Program-made: the position numbers and the translations under genes | Assembly: GCA_010909165.1 (NCBI GenBank) | Contig: VJWM01000151.1 | Coordinates: forward strand, 248,001 to 312,000 | Reading direction: 5' to 3' | DNA from: Anthoceros angustus | Lineage: Eukaryota > Streptophyta > Anthocerotopsida > Anthocerotales > Anthocerotaceae | DNA: 64,000 bases | Shown here: piece after piece, positions 46,931-59,520 of the stretch | How the letters are laid out: each line of letters begins with the position of its first letter | Position numbering within the stretch: the first letter of the stretch is position 1 | Notes under the pieces: model-generated | Seen by the model: only the letters and a program-made list of their open reading frames with translations | The model's database searches: none | What the model was told of the DNA's origin: nothing

Positions 46931-47577
46931 CCCATGGGACGCCCGGCCATTGGAGAGGCCTCGATATCCACATCCTGACAGACGCAATCTGGGCCCGCCT
47001 CGACAGCCTGCCCCCGGCACTGTGTACCCGGGTTTGTTCAAGTCACCAGGAGCGAAGAAATTGGCCAGGATGTTCTGTTCTGATCCAAGTCCGCGGTCGA
47101 AGCGGATTTCTCCGGGGCGCCCAGCTGGAGACAAGGTGGCGCCAACAACAAACCCATTTTGTGCGTCGCAGGAGTACTATCAACCTTGCGTCACACCAGG
47201 AACCACTCATGAGAACAAAGACGGATTCTCAATCGAGAGTATTGCCGAGTCTCCTGGATTGTGGTGAGATTGTGCATGAGATCGTGGATTTTGGATTGCA
47301 ATATGCACCGTGGGTCACGAAGGCACTAGTAGAGGAAGGACACGGAGATCACATCCGTACGCGACCCAATTGCACTGCTCGGAGATGTGAAATCACCGAC
47401 CACGTTACATTTGCCGAAATGCTGCCTCCGCTAATCCTAAGTCTAAAGGGCCGGAGTTGCATTCCGTGGCGGTGTGTTCCACCAAGAACCGCAGCAAGAG
47501 TTAAGTCGGATCACGTTCGACGAAGCAATCGACGGAGCTATGTGCACTGAGAAGGCGGTCGGGAAAAAGTGCTTAGG
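46931..47577 (+). other. Unrecognised transposon-like frames
   Basis: Plus-strand frames such as GLFKSPGAKKLARMFCSDPS and PLILSLKGRSCIPWRCVPPR look protein-like but match no family that I know. By position they may be the N-terminal part of the DUF7869-type ORF to the right. Confidence 0.35.
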
Positions 47578-48650
47578 CCGGAAGTGGCAAACTCAAGTCG
47601 ATCCGTGTGTCCTTTTTTCCATGACGCAAGGGAGCAGGAACAGCATTTACAAGACCTTATTGATATGGTGGAGGACGAGGAAACGGTGTGGTGACCGGAT
47701 GGGTGAACAAGGTACCACATGGGAAGGTTCCGATATGTGTCAGGGCATTCTGCCGGGTGTTCTGCATTGGAGCACTGCGGTACCGGAATGCTCAAACCCG
47801 AGTACAAAAGGGAACCAGGTTTGCTGCTGAGGCAAGGCTTGGAAGAATCCCAACTTCATATGGTCTACAAGCTGTGATGTGGATGGATACATTTTTCAAA
47901 GGAAATGTGGAGAGACTACCCAACAGAGAAGTATTCAATCTGCCTGATACATTCACAAAGGAGGAGATTTTCATAGAGTATGCGCAACAAAGCTAGAACA
48001 ATTACCACACATGTATGTTACTTTATTTCGCAAGTCGTGGATACGCCACTTTGGTCGGTGAAGATTCCACGATGCAACTGCTTTTCAATATGTGCGACTG
48101 AAGGCGCACGGAAAAGTGCTTAGGCCGGCCGGAAGTGGCAAACTCAAGTCGATCCGTGTGTCCTTTTTTCCATGACGCAAGGGAGCAGGAACAAGATTTA
48201 CAAGACCTTATTGATATGGTGGAGGACGAGGAAACGGGTGGTGGACCGGATGGGTGAACAAGGTACCACATGGGAAGGTTCCGATATGTGTCGTGCATTC
48301 TCACGGTGTTCGTGATTGGAGCAGACGGAATGCTCAAACCCGAGTACAAAAGGGAACCAGTTTGTCACGAGGCAAGGCTTGGAAGAATCCCAACTTCATA
48401 TGGTCTACAAGTCGTGATGTGGATGGACATTTTCAAAGGAAATGTGGAGAGACTACTGAGAAGTATTCAATCCTGATACATTCACAAAGGAGGAGATTTT
48501 CATAGAGTATGCCGTGCAAAGGCTAGAACAATTACCACACATGTATGTTACATATTTCGCAAGTCGTGGATACGCCACTTTCGGTCGGTGAAGAATCCAC
48601 GATGCAACTGCTTTTCAAATGACTGCGTGAGGGGAGCAAGGTGAAGGCCG
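47578..48650 (+). repeat. Two tandem copies of a 548-base unit
   Basis: cggaagtggcaaactcaagt occurs at 47579 and 48127. Both units include plus-strand QDLIDMVEDEE, NKVPHGKVPICV and GRIPTSYGLQ-like coding text and end in cacgatgcaactgcttttca. The second copy lacks bases mainly where the first has CAG/CTG, for example gtgtcagggcattctgccgg versus gtgtcgtgcattctcacgg. Confidence 0.8.
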
Positions 48651-48663
48651 TGCATCCATCTTA

Positions 48664-49480
48664 GATATGTGGTTAAACAACGGATGTCCGGTGATTGGCA
48701 GCCTTTATGGGCAACCCAAAGCCCGTTTTAGGGTTTTGTACAAATATTTGCTCTTCCGCCTCCCAAGGAACGCTTGCCTTGACCCGGACTTGTACTCATG
48801 GTGCGCCTGCCTTGTATGTGCGCATGACACCGAGAGCTCCTTAATTACCACCGCGATCAACAATGTATGAGCGGGCGAAGATGGCGAAGCATCGCGGCAA
48901 GTGTATGGCTCAACCGACCAAGTACATTGGAATGGCGATAGATGGTATGGATCAAAAAACCGAGTTGCCTCATTTCCGTAGAGTGCCCAAGGATGTCGAT
49001 AATGCAGCCCTTGTCTCGCTCATGTGCTTGGGGTTTTGGTGTTTAGCAAATACATGCGGACTGTACCTAAGCTTCCCCAATATTCTAATGATCCTAACGG
49101 GACAATAGTGGTCCAGCATGTTATTAACAATTGGGAAGGCCACTTGCCTAAAATTCTATACCTCCGGATGGACAATCTGCCCGTAATAAGAATCAAGAGG
49201 TGTTGTGATGCGATGTTAGTGTCCAAGGGTATTTTCAAGAAGGTTAAAGTGGGCTTTTAATTGTTGGCCATACCCATGATCGATTGATCAAATGTTCTCC
49301 GCTTTCATAGTCAATCTAAAGGAGGCCTACACCTTGCCGAGAGCGATCGCTTGCCCGCAGAGGCGATACTCCATCACCGAATGTCTTCTCATGAAGGAAG
49401 TGCGACTTCAAGAAATATCTGTGGCCACCGGTGGTCCTCAACATTCGACGACAATCACACTTTCAACATCGCTTTAAGAT
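48664..49480 (+). pseudogene. DUF7869-type transposon ORF, C-terminal part
   Basis: Broken frames give MAIDGMDQKTELPHF, HLPKILYLRMDN, SKGIFKKVKVGF and a GHTHD-like stretch before MFSAFIVNLKEAYTLPR. This is the order of the DUF7869 region (IDxMDQ..K..PH, LxLDN..ENKN, F.V.VGHTHEDID..F) found in repeat-associated ORFs of plants and other eukaryotes. The ENKN segment is damaged and at least three stops intervene. A better preserved copy lies at 63.3-64.0 kb on the other strand. Confidence 0.65.
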
Positions 49481-50677
49481 AACTCGAGAAGAGTTGCCTA
49501 GTCACAGTATGTTACGGTGTTGAGGTGCAAGCACCTGCACTCGGACCCCGATGGTGGTGCACTGCTATGGATGGAGTACCAGAGGAGATTGTGGCAATGA
49601 GCTGGTGCCATTGCATGTGAGGGCGAAAGGCAAAGGGCAAAAGGAACATGCGACCGCCTCAGTCGCGGAGTGGAGGACAATAGGCGCTTAAAACGCCGAT
49701 GATGTTTTAATGATCAACAACTCACAGGTGGAAGCTCGGGAGGAGCAACTAGCAATAGCGGTGTGGTAGCCTCGTGCTCTCCTCCACCGGAAACCGCATG
49801 GACATGGTATAATAGAGGAGAGCAGACCACACCGAACCAAGATCCAGATGAAGTGGTAGTAGATGCCGCATTAGCAAGACGATATTCGGACAAGAGCGAG
49901 AGATTTACACAGTGCACACAGATCATCGCTAGACGACAACGTCGGAACAACAAAGACAGGGTCTATTGCGTAGATTGAAGGCATGATGCTTGCGACAGCA
50001 GCGGATGACCGAGGGCCGTCCTTTCGCTGGGTAAGGTTGTGGCGGTTGACCATGATGGTGTTGAACTGATAGCACAAGTGCATTGGTGGCGATCGAAACC
50101 AAAATGCACTGGACGGAAGGTACTGAAGAGTGGGTGCCATGCACCCCAACAAAGAGCCGGAGGAAAGGGAGACGGAACCCTTTGAAGAGGCATGTGCAAC
50201 CCATCAATCTAATGGAGACAACAATTATGGGTTATGATTTTGAGCTAACGAGGAACAGGACTTTGAGCAAAGACACAATGGAAATGTTGAAGAGAAAGAT
50301 CTTTGAGCTCGAGCGAGCCAAGTGAGGAACTCGCTTTGCTTCCTCCTGAATCGCAGAAGTGGTGACGAACGGATTGATTCCGGCGATCTCGACAATGTTG
50401 AATCTTGATGCATCCGTTGATTATTTGGTGGACTTGCTTGAAGGTGTGGACTCGTGAGGAGCCGATCGCAACCCACCCAGGATTCTAAATTTTGAGGTTG
50501 GCCAGGATAGAATCATGAAGTCTCAGACAGCGACTTAGCAAGGATGTAACCAAAGGTTTTTGTCCGGGGTTGAAGGTGCACTGGACGTGCAGGTTTTTTG
50601 TCTACGGGTTGATGCTGGACCGGATGTCCGGTTGTTTGTTGGTTCTCAATGTATGGAAGGCATGATTCTGCTCACCA
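49481..50677. other. Repeat-derived sequence, nothing recognised
   Basis: Frames on both strands are short and of no recognised family. It may be the 3' part of the DUF7869-type element. Confidence 0.35.
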
Positions 50678-52040
50678 GATAGCTTGTTTGGCGCTTGATG
50701 GGAACGGGGAACCCCGATCGTGGTTCGGGAACGGGGAAACCCCGATCGTGGTTCGCTCGGCGCTTGGATGCGAGGGAGCCGGTGTGAAGGGAGGTTGATT
50801 AAACCCCAAACCAAGTGTGGTTCGCCCCTTACTCTCCTACTCCAATTACTTCCCATGTTCCCGCCCACCTTACTACGGTTTATGCTTGAGTGTGATCATT
50901 GCTCCCGGCATGTCCGGAGGTGAGGCGGTTGCTGGGTAATAAATCCAGAAGGCTTGTTCGCGAGCAAGCGACTTGCTAGCAGACAAGAAGACGATGGTGC
51001 AAGGCACGCTTTTCCCGCAATCCGTGAGTGCATGGAGTTGCACACATGGCATGTTGTAATTGCCTTTTCCTCCACTCACCGCTTCGCCTTGCATCACCGT
51101 GGGCCATCCTAGTTGCTATTGGTAGCCCGGAATCGATGCCGGCTGTTATGGCGAGGTCCGAGCCCCACTATCACCGCACAAATCGAGGAACCGATGCGCC
51201 ATCGTGCTTTTCGTGTGTTGGTGTTCGTGCTTGCAGAGGTTGCACCGTGAATAATGAGGACGAGGAGTGGTTCAGATACCGCCCCCCGTGATCAAGCGGA
51301 TATCCAGCAAAGAGGGCTGTGAGGAGGTCCCACGTGTGTGTTAAGAATATGAAACCTTAGTATAGCTTGTTTGGCGCTTGATGGGAACGGGGAACGATCG
51401 GGGTTGAAGCAGAAACCACAGTCGGGGTTGCTTGCAGTTTGGATGCGAGGAGGCTGGTGTGAAGGAGGTTGATTAAACCCCAAAGCGAGCGGTTACATCC
51501 CCCCTCTCCTCCTACTCTCAATTACTTCCCATGTTCCTGTCCACCTTTACGGCCGGTTTATGCTTGAGTGTGGATCTGTTGCCTCGGCGTTTACTGGAGG
51601 TGAGGCGGTTGCTGGGTAATAAATCCAGGAAGGGGCTTGTTCGTGAGCAAGCGACGGCGTTAGGGCAAGGCGGCGGTGGTGCAAGGCACGCTTTCTTTTC
51701 CTGCAATCCAGGTGAGTGCATGGGAGTTGCACATGGCATGTTGCAATTGCCTTTTCCTCCACTCTTTATACATCTCGTACTCGACCGGTTGGCCATCCTA
51801 GTTGCTATTGGTAGCCGGGTCTTTGGCGAGTTATGTGTCTTCGAGCCCCACTATCACCGCACAAATCGAGGAACCGTATGCGCCATCGTCGTGTGTTGGG
51901 TGTTCGTGCTTGCAGAGGTTGCACCGTGAATAATGAGGACGAGGAGTGGTTCAGATACCGCCCCCCGTGATCGGGCGGATATCCAGGCAAAGAGGGCCAG
52001 GAGGAGGTCCTCGATGCAGGTGTGTTAAGAATATGAAACC
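50678..52040 (+). repeat. Two tandem copies of a 682-base unit next to the copia LTR
   Basis: atagcttgtttggcgcttga starts the units at about 50678 and 51361. Each ends with the first 20-odd bases of the downstream copia LTR (tgttaagaatatgaaacc at 51339 and 52023), so the duplication breakpoint lies inside that LTR. The first copy reads cccgcaatccgtgag where the second reads cctgcaatccaggtgag. Confidence 0.8.
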
Positions 52041-52183
52041 TTAGCATAGCTTATATAGTTATCTAGTTTACTCAAGTTAAGTCATTAACCCAAGAGTCAC
52101 CAGTTTTGTATTTAAAGAGACATCATTCACAATTTTATTAATTCAATGCTTTTTGTCTAAGCACGCTTCCGCGTTTATCAACA
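52023..52183 (+). repeat. Copia 5' LTR, 161 bases
   Basis: It begins TGTTAAGAATATGAAACC and ends TTATCAACA, with short TGTT...AACA inverted ends. It contains TATTTAAAG at about 52118, a plausible TATA region. A partial copy of its 3' part lies at 53113-53190. Confidence 0.82.
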
Positions 52184-54045
52184 TGGTATCAGAGCTCTCA
52201 GCTCTTCGATCCTTTACAATTCTTATGTCTAGAATTATGCTGGCTTAGATGAGATTACTATCCACAAAAAGTACATAATCTCAATTCTTGAGATATGCAC
52301 TTTGTGTGATTAGCAATTCGTCTTAGCCTGCACTCTAGGCACGATTAGTATCTATTACACATGGATTTGTCATGAGTCTATTACAATTGCATAAATGGCG
52401 AGGAGAAGTGGACGGCGGCCTGAGGAGACTCTCTCACAATTTGTGAACAGACAAAGCCAGACATTATCAGTTGAGCTGCAGGGAATCATCGCTTTATGAC
52501 CGATTCCCCTGCAGGTGGCCGACTTTGGGCATCTCCTCCACCAGCGAGGAGGCCACATCAGCTCAACTTAGGGGAACGAGCCCCCTCTCCACCGCCCAGC
52601 AACCTGCACGGCAGACCACGTCGTTCAGACTCACCGACAAGCTCAGGTCCAGACGGAGGGTTCAATACCTTTGATTCCCTGGTAGAATTTCGGCTGGAGG
52701 CCTTGCGTTCCAGGATTACCAGCATCGAGGAGTCAATTCTTACTCAGATCTGTCGCCAGCAATGCTTACTTCAGCAGCAAGGTGAGCGCACCATTGTGGT
52801 TCAGACCTTGCTGCATGGAGTTCAACTCCCTTCGCCGACCGGCTGATTGAGCGCCTGAAATTGGACTGCGTACGCCACCGCCGCCAGAATGCTTACTTCA
52901 AAGAAGCAAGGTGAGCGCACTATGTGGTTCGTGACTTGGCCGCATGGAGTTCAACTCCCTTCGCCGACCGGCTGATTGAGCGCCTGAAATTGACCTGCCC
53001 GCCTGCGCCCGCCGCCACCGCTTCTTCTCCGCTGCCCACGCCGAGGATCCACGCCGGCGTCAGCGGGATCGGGATCTGTGGCGCCACCTGCTTGCGGGAT
53101 CCGCCGCCCAGCTTTGTATTTAAAGAGACATCATTCACAATTTTATTAATTCAATGCTTTTTGTCTAAGCACGCCCGCTTATCAACATGGTATCGTAGCT
53201 CCCCAGCTTCGATCCTTTACAATTTTATGTTCAGGAATTATGTCGGGCTTAGATGAGATTACTATCCACAAAAGTACATAATCTCAATTCTTGAGATATG
53301 CACTTTGTGTGATTAGCACCGTCCTTAGCCCGCACCAGGCAACGATTAGTATCTATTACACATGGATTTGTCATGAGTCTATTACAATTGCATAAATGGC
53401 GAGGAGAAGTGGACTATGCCGAGGAGACTCTCTCACACCAGAATGACAACACAAAAGCCAGACACATCAGTCAGGGAATCATGCTTTATGACCGATTCCC
53501 CGGGCATCTCCTCCACCAGGAGGCCACATCACCAACTTAGGGAACGAGCCCTCCACCGCCCAAAGAATCTGCAGACGGTGCATCACGCTGCTCGACTCAC
53601 CGACAAGCTCAGTCCGACGAGGGTTCAATACCTTTGATTCCCTCGGTAGAATTTCGCCGAGGCCTTGCCCTCGGTGATTACCAGCATCGAGGAGTCAATT
53701 TTACTCGACCGCTGCCAAGAATGCTTACTTCAAAGAAGGTGAGCGCATCAGGGTTCGACTTGGCCGCATGGAGTTCAACTCCCTTCGCCGACCGGCTGAT
53801 TGAGCGCCTGAAATTGACCTGCCCGCTCGCGCCATCCGCCGCCACCGCCTTCTCTCCGCTGCCCACGCTACGAGGATCCCGTGACGGCGCCAAGCGATCA
53901 GCAGACCAGAGGCGCCGCTACGCAGGATCCGCCGCCCAGCTTGAGGGGGATCGCAGGCGCGGCCTGGGGCGCATCGTTGACGACGCAGTGACATCAATCG
54001 CCGTCTGGGTGACGGTTGGTAGGCCTGGACACCTGGCATATATTC
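52113..54045 (+). repeat. Duplicated leader of the copia element, about 1.0-kb unit
   Basis: tttgtatttaaagagacatc occurs at 52115 and again at 53115, and the similarity continues to about 53890. The second copy carries many small losses, mostly at CAG/CTG: ccctggtagaatttcggctgg becomes ccctcggtagaatttcgccg, and tatcagagc becomes tatcgtagc. Confidence 0.8.
52184..52195 (+). promoter_or_regulatory. Copia primer binding site (initiator Met-tRNA type)
   Basis: TGGTATCAGAGC directly follows the LTR. This is the standard plant copia primer binding site. In the second leader copy the same place reads TGGTATCGTAGC. Confidence 0.88.
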
Positions 54046-54299
54046 ATGTTCCCCTGCACTGCTTCACGATAGTGAGCACTCTTTCGCATCTGTAACTGTC
54101 TAGTACCAAACAGAAACGTTGCTTACCTTATGTCGTTCCTTGTTCCATGTCGTTTGGTTTAAGTTGGCTTTTTCAGACAGATTCTGACAGTGACCTTGAT
54201 GAAGACGTAGCGTTTGAGCAATCGTTCCTTCAGTCTTTGCAAGTGCACTTCCCTGCATTCAATTCACCACCTCATTTAGGTGTGTCGCTGATAGTCCCT

Positions 54300-55200
54300 A
54301 TGGGTACTCAAGCCACTCAGTCCAGCTCTTATACGGGAGAATTTAAGGAAAAAGACCGTTTTGACGGCAAACCTGTTCACTATGAGAGCTGGAGAGCTCG
54401 TATGCAGGCCAACCTGAATGCGAGAGACGTTTGGGAGTATGTTGATGGGACCATCTCCAATCCATATCTTGTTCCTTCAACAGCTCCCACCCAACCAACT
54501 GCGGATGAGAAGGCTAAATGGGACAAAGGAAACAAAGTCGCCTTCGCCATCCTGCTGTCAGGCCTGGACTCAACCACTGTTACTGAAGTTGAATTTTTGG
54601 GCACAGCATAGGAGGTCTGGACTCAACTCAAAGACATATACAAGGTACAGAACGTGTGTACCTTAATGAATCTACGGAGTGACTTTCACTCGTTTAGGAT
54701 CAGGGAAGGAGAGCCTGTGGGACCAGGTGTTACCAAGTTGAGGTACGCTGGTCACGCCGAGCCAAGATCACTGAGGTTGAAATGGTTGCCCTATTTCGCC
54801 TTGCCCTCCCATCGACGCTCATCTCGATGTAATGCAGCCCTCACCGCTACGTATGTTGCTGCTGCTGCAAATCAACCTTACACCTTGAACCTGAACACTG
54901 TGGTTGGAGCTCTCCTGCAAGAGGAGGCCAGCCGACACAGGTCAGGCCATGGTCCTCGCACACGGAGTGAAAAGGTACTATTTGCTGCAAAGGGCAAGCC
55001 GTTTGTGAAGGGAAGGGGGAAAGACAAGAAGACTCACCTGCAGTCCAGCGGCTCTGGTGGTTCGAGCTCGACTCCTTCCATCAAACGGCAGGGCACCTGC
55101 AACTGGTGTCAACTAGCTGGCCACTGGGAGAGGGATTGCCGCAAGAAGAAGGCCGGAGAACCCAAGAAGGATCCTAGGCCTGAGGCACATGTTGTTGCTA
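54300..55200 (+). pseudogene. Copia gag
   Basis: From the ATG at 54300 the frame encodes a Gag body (FDGKPVHYESWRARMQANLN, KWDKGNKVAFAILLSGLDS) to a TAG at 54609, then continues in the same frame (VWTQLKDIYKVQNVCTLMNL). A segment at about 54740-54880 is shifted out of frame and returns. The zinc knuckle CNWCQLAGHWERDC is at about 55100-55141. Gag packages the element's RNA into particles in the cytoplasm. Confidence 0.8.
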
Positions 55201-56535
55201 AAGACAAGGGTCCTGCCCCGCACAAAAGCAGCTCCACTGTCCTGACAGTGTCAGTACACTTGACGTCGTCATCTGATCCATCAGATTCTTGGTTTATAGA
55301 TTCTGGTGCCACGTCTCATGTCTGCAATAACAAAAACTTGTTTTCAGCATTCACAACACAAGTCCCAGCACAGTCTGTTTATGTGGGGGACTCTAGAGGT
55401 TTGGACGTGCTAGGAATGGGTTTTGTTACCCTTACCTTATCCGATGGGTCTGACGTCCGGTTAGAGGATGTTCTCTATGTACCTGCCATGTCGAAGAACT
55501 TGTTGTCTGTTAGGGCAGCTACTCAATCTGGAAAGTTGGGTTTCTCGTTTGAGCATGGCAGTTGCTGTCTGTATGACCTGTCTAGACATGGAAAGTGCAT
55601 TGCTAGAGGTCAGTTGGTGAATGAGCTATATCAGCTAGATCTGTCTACTGACACACAAGCCTATGTTACCACAAACACATCTGAGGCTAGCCTTTGGCAT
55701 GCTAGGCTTGGCCATATAAATCGTGAGAAGCTGAACCTCATGTCCTCTTTGGACTGTTTTCGGGAAAAACTTCCTTCCTGTTTCAAACAGTTGCCAGTCT
55801 GTCAGTCTTGTGTCCTTTCTAAGCAGAAGGAGCTTCCCTTCAAGAATAAACAGGCACAGAGAGCTCAATCAAGATCGGAACTTATACATGCGTATATTGT
55901 TGAAAAACTACAGTGAAGTCACCGAGGCGCTGAATATTACCTCACTCGACAGATGACTTCTCACGTTACACTTGGGTTTTCCACTCGCATAAGAATGATG
56001 CTTTCGAGTGCATAGAGACTTGGATTCCTATGGTTCAAAGGCAAACAGGTAACTTGGTCAAGTGTTTCCGGACTGATAACGGTGGGGAGTTCATAGGCCA
56101 CCGTATGATGTGCTCTTCTCTGCACATGGCATCATTCGTCAATTGGCTATTCCTTACACACAACAACAGAATGGAGTAGCTGAACGTAAGAATCAAACTC
56201 TTATGGGGATGACACGCAGTATGCTTGGATGGGCTGGTCTTCCTAAGTGCTATTGGGCCGAAGCTATTACAACTGCTGCATATATCCTCAACAGGGTTCT
56301 TACTACCTCAGTACCTGGCAGAACACCGTATGAGGCCTTCTGGAGGAAAAAGCCTAGTCTGCTTCACTTACGGGTCTTCGGCTCAACAGCATATTCTTAT
56401 ATCCCTAAACAGAAGCGACGAAAGTTAGATGACAGAGCTCATCCTCTACTCTTCCTGCTATTCTAAGTATCTAAAGCATACAACCGTATGAACCCGCCAC
56501 TCGTAAGGTTGCCACAAGGAGTTGTACCTTTGATG
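55201..56535 (+). pseudogene. Copia pol, first copy: protease, pre-integrase and integrase
   Basis: Protease active site DSGATSHVCNN at about 55300. The pre-integrase zinc-binding segment LWHARLGHINREKLNLMSSL with CQSC follows at about 55695-55820. Integrase relics are DDFSRYTWVF (about 55955), RTDNGGEFIG (about 56070) and NGVAERKNQTLM (about 56170), keeping the D, D and E positions. Stops at 55914 and 56464 and several frame changes break it. Confidence 0.8.
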
Positions 56536-56740
56536 AGTTGACTACACCACGAGGACCTGTTAAGACGTTTTATGGTACAGATATACCTGTTCCTTCTGAT
56601 TCTTCAGTACCAGATGACGAGGAGACTTCAGACTTTGTTGTGGTTGACGGAGTACCACCAGCAGCACCAGTACCACCAGCACCTATCCCTGTTCCACATC
56701 AGCAGGTAAATCAACAACAAGCAGTTATCTATCCCGATTC

Positions 56741-58025
56741 TGATGGGTCCGACGTCCTGCTAGAGGATGTTCTCTATGTACCTGCCATGTCGAAGAACTT
56801 GTTGTCTGTTAGGGCAGCTACTCAATCTGGAAAGTTGGGTTTCTCGTTTGAGCATGGCAGTTACTGTCTGTATGACCTGTCTAGACATGGAGAGTGCATT
56901 GCTAGAGGTCAGTTGGTGAATGAGCTATATCAGCTAGATCTGTCTGCTGACACACAAGCCTATGTTACCACAAACACATCTGAGGCTAGCCTGTGGCATG
57001 CTAGGCTTGGCCATATAAATCGTGAGAACCTGAACCTCATGTCCTCTTTGGACTGTTTTCGGGAAAAACTTCCTTCCTGCTTTCAAAATAAGCGGCCCGT
57101 CACCTTTGTGTCCTTTCTAAGCGTAAGGAGCTTCCTTCAAGAATAAATGCACAGAGAGCTCAATCAAGATCGGAACTTATACATGCGTATATTGTTGAAA
57201 AACTGGTGAAGTCACCGGAGGCGTCGAATATTACCTCACTCGACAGATGACTTCTCACGTTACACTTGGGTTTTCCACTTCGCATAAGAATGATGCTTGA
57301 GTGCATAGAGACTTGGATTCCTATGGTTCAAAGGCAATGTGTAACTTGGTCAAGTGTTTCCTGATCGAGCACTGGGAGTTCATAGGCCACCGATGATGTG
57401 CTCTTCTCTCGCACATGGCATCATTCAATTGGCTATTCCTTACACACACAACAATGTAATGGAGTAGCTGAACGTAAGAATCAAACTCTTATGGGGATGA
57501 CACGCAGTATGCTTGGATGGGCTGGTCTTCCTAAGTGCTATTGGCGGAAGCTATATAATCAAGTGATATATCCTCAACAGGTTCTTACTACCTCAAGATT
57601 CGCAGTAATCAATCGTATGAGGCCTTGTGGAGGAAAAAGCCTAGTCTGCTTCACTTACGGGTCTTCGGCTCAACAACATATGCTTATATCCCTAAACAGA
57701 AGCGACGAAAGTTAGATGATAGAGCTCATCCTCTACTCTTCCTCGGCTATTCGGAAGTATCTAAAGCATACAAACTGTATGAACCTGCCACTCGTAAGGT
57801 TGTGCTGTCAAGGAGTTGTACCTTTGATGAGTTGACTACACCACGAGGACCCTACAGCTTTATGGCACAGAGCATACCGCCTTCCGATTCTTCAAGTACT
57901 GCATGACGAGGAGACTTGAGACTTTGTTGTGGTTGACGGAGTACCACCTGAAGAAGACTGCATTTCACCAGCACCTATCCCCTGCTCCACATCGCCAGTA
58001 AATCAACAACAAGCGCTTATCTATC
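56741..58025 (+). pseudogene. Copia pol, second copy of the protease-integrase segment
   Basis: This repeats 55444-56740 at an offset of about 1297 bases, starting within the protease at DGSDV. The join to the first copy is in frame, so one 202-residue frame (56538-57146) passes from integrase C-terminus back into protease and pre-integrase sequence. Integrase of this copy is more damaged: RTDNGG is lost and the catalytic-core text has extra frame changes. Confidence 0.8.
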
Positions 58026-59502
58026 CTCGATGGGGAAGAGTCACACTGTGGATTTGTTTGACAGAAAGCCGCCGGACCGTAGTTGACCCGCATGTTGATC
58101 AAGGCTTCTTTGAGCAGTTGGATGCTCATTCAGATTCCACAGGCTCCATTCAGGATACAGATGATGTTGGCATTCTGTCTGATGCTGACGACGGTGTTTT
58201 CCCTCCTGCACAAGCAGTGGGAGTTCCTGCTGATGTACAGCCTGTTGTTGAGGAATCCAGGTATCCAACTCGAGAACGACGTACACGTGAAAACTGGGCT
58301 GAGCCACCTTACCAGTCTGTGGATTTTCGTCGTGGCTCCCAAGCCCATGTTGTTGATCTGTACCGATGTCCGCCCTGACCCTCAGTCATATGAGGAGGCT
58401 GTTAATGGTCCAGATGGTGTCCATTGGCGGAAATCTATTGATGATGAGTATTCTTCCTTGATCAAAAACAATACTTGGGAGTTAGTGGATTTACCTGAAG
58501 GCAGAAAACCCATTAGTTGCAAATGGGTGTTCAAAACTAAGTTGAAAGCCGATGGGATTATAGCCGATATAAATCCCGTCTGGTAGCACGTGGTTTCAGC
58601 CAAATCCCTGGCATAGACTACGGTGATACTTTTTCACCTGTGGTCAAACCACCTTCTGTCCGGATACTTCTGGCTATGGCAGCTGAGTTTGATCTTGAAG
58701 TCCAACAGATGGATGTTTGCACTGCGTTCCTTCATGGGGAATTGGAAGAAGTCCTGTATATGGACCAGCCACAGGGATATATTAGCCCCAAAACTGCTAA
58801 AAAGGTGTGCAAACTTCTTAAGACTATATATGGCCTCAAGCAATCTCCTAGAGCGTGGTACAAGCATATCATGAAGTACCTGCGTAAGCTTGGTTTTCTT
58901 CAATCTCCTGTGGATACCAATGTGTTCTACTTGGCTGATGGCTCCCTGTTTGTCATCCTTGCGTTGTATGTGGACGACTGTGTTCTTCTCAGCAATAGTC
59001 CAGCTCAACTTGACAAGGTCAAGGATATGCTTCGTCAAGAGTTCGAAATGACGGATCAAGGTGATCCGCAGCTTTGCTTGGGTATATGTATCCTCGCAAA
59101 CGCCACATGGTCGTTATTCTCCATCAAACAAAGTATATTAAGGAGATTCATAAACGTTTTCACCTGGATGCTGCAAAGCCGGTTGCCACTCCTCGCAGGG
59201 GGGAGAAATTGATGCCTCATGTCGCCCCGACTCAGAGCTTGCAATGCGCCGTATGCAGGCGCTATCGCCTGATTTTCTTGGCGAATCGGACCGACCGACA
59301 TCGCCTACTCGCTTCGATGGTTTTCTCGCCTCAAGTCTCCGGACGCCACCATTGGGCGGCAGTTAAGCGCATTTACAGATATCTCAAAGGCACAATCTCC
59401 TATGGGTTACATTATACCAGCAGTGGAGGTCAGAGGTTAGAACTTATCTCTTTTGCGGATGCTGATTGGGCTTCGGATGCGGACACCAGGACAAGCTTGT
59501 AA
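58026..59502 (+). pseudogene. Copia reverse transcriptase and truncated RNase H
   Basis: The order is YEEAVNGPDGVHWRKSIDDE, then after a frameshift at about 58575 the core SRLVARGFSQIPGIDYGDTF, MDVCTAFLHGELEE and IYGLKQSPRAWYK. The catalytic YVDDCVLL is at about 58968, in an open 190-residue frame. After another shift at about 59080 come KYIKEIHKRFHLDAAKPVAT and the start of RNase H (FADADWASDAD), cut off at 59502. Confidence 0.82.
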
Positions 59503-59520
59503 CACCATAAACCTTCAAGA

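Larger units (their letters stand above)
52023..59520 (+). mobile_element. Rearranged Ty1/copia retrotransposon, 3' end missing
   Basis: The 5' LTR is followed by a leader (duplicated), gag, protease, integrase (segment duplicated), reverse transcriptase and the first part of RNase H. That is the copia gene order. The coding part has many frameshifts. RNase H stops at about 59500, just after FADADWASDAD. No 3' LTR copy occurs in the window, although a purine-rich agagggggaa lies at 59518. The element is not related at LTR level to the array at 27.6-33.4 kb. Confidence 0.85.

Noticed and set aside
52023-59520. Endogenous pararetrovirus instead of a retrotransposon
   Set aside because: The gene order protease-integrase-reverse transcriptase-RNase H, the TGGTATCAGAGC primer site and an integrase core are those of Ty1/copia. 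No movement protein or capsid-type ORF is seen.
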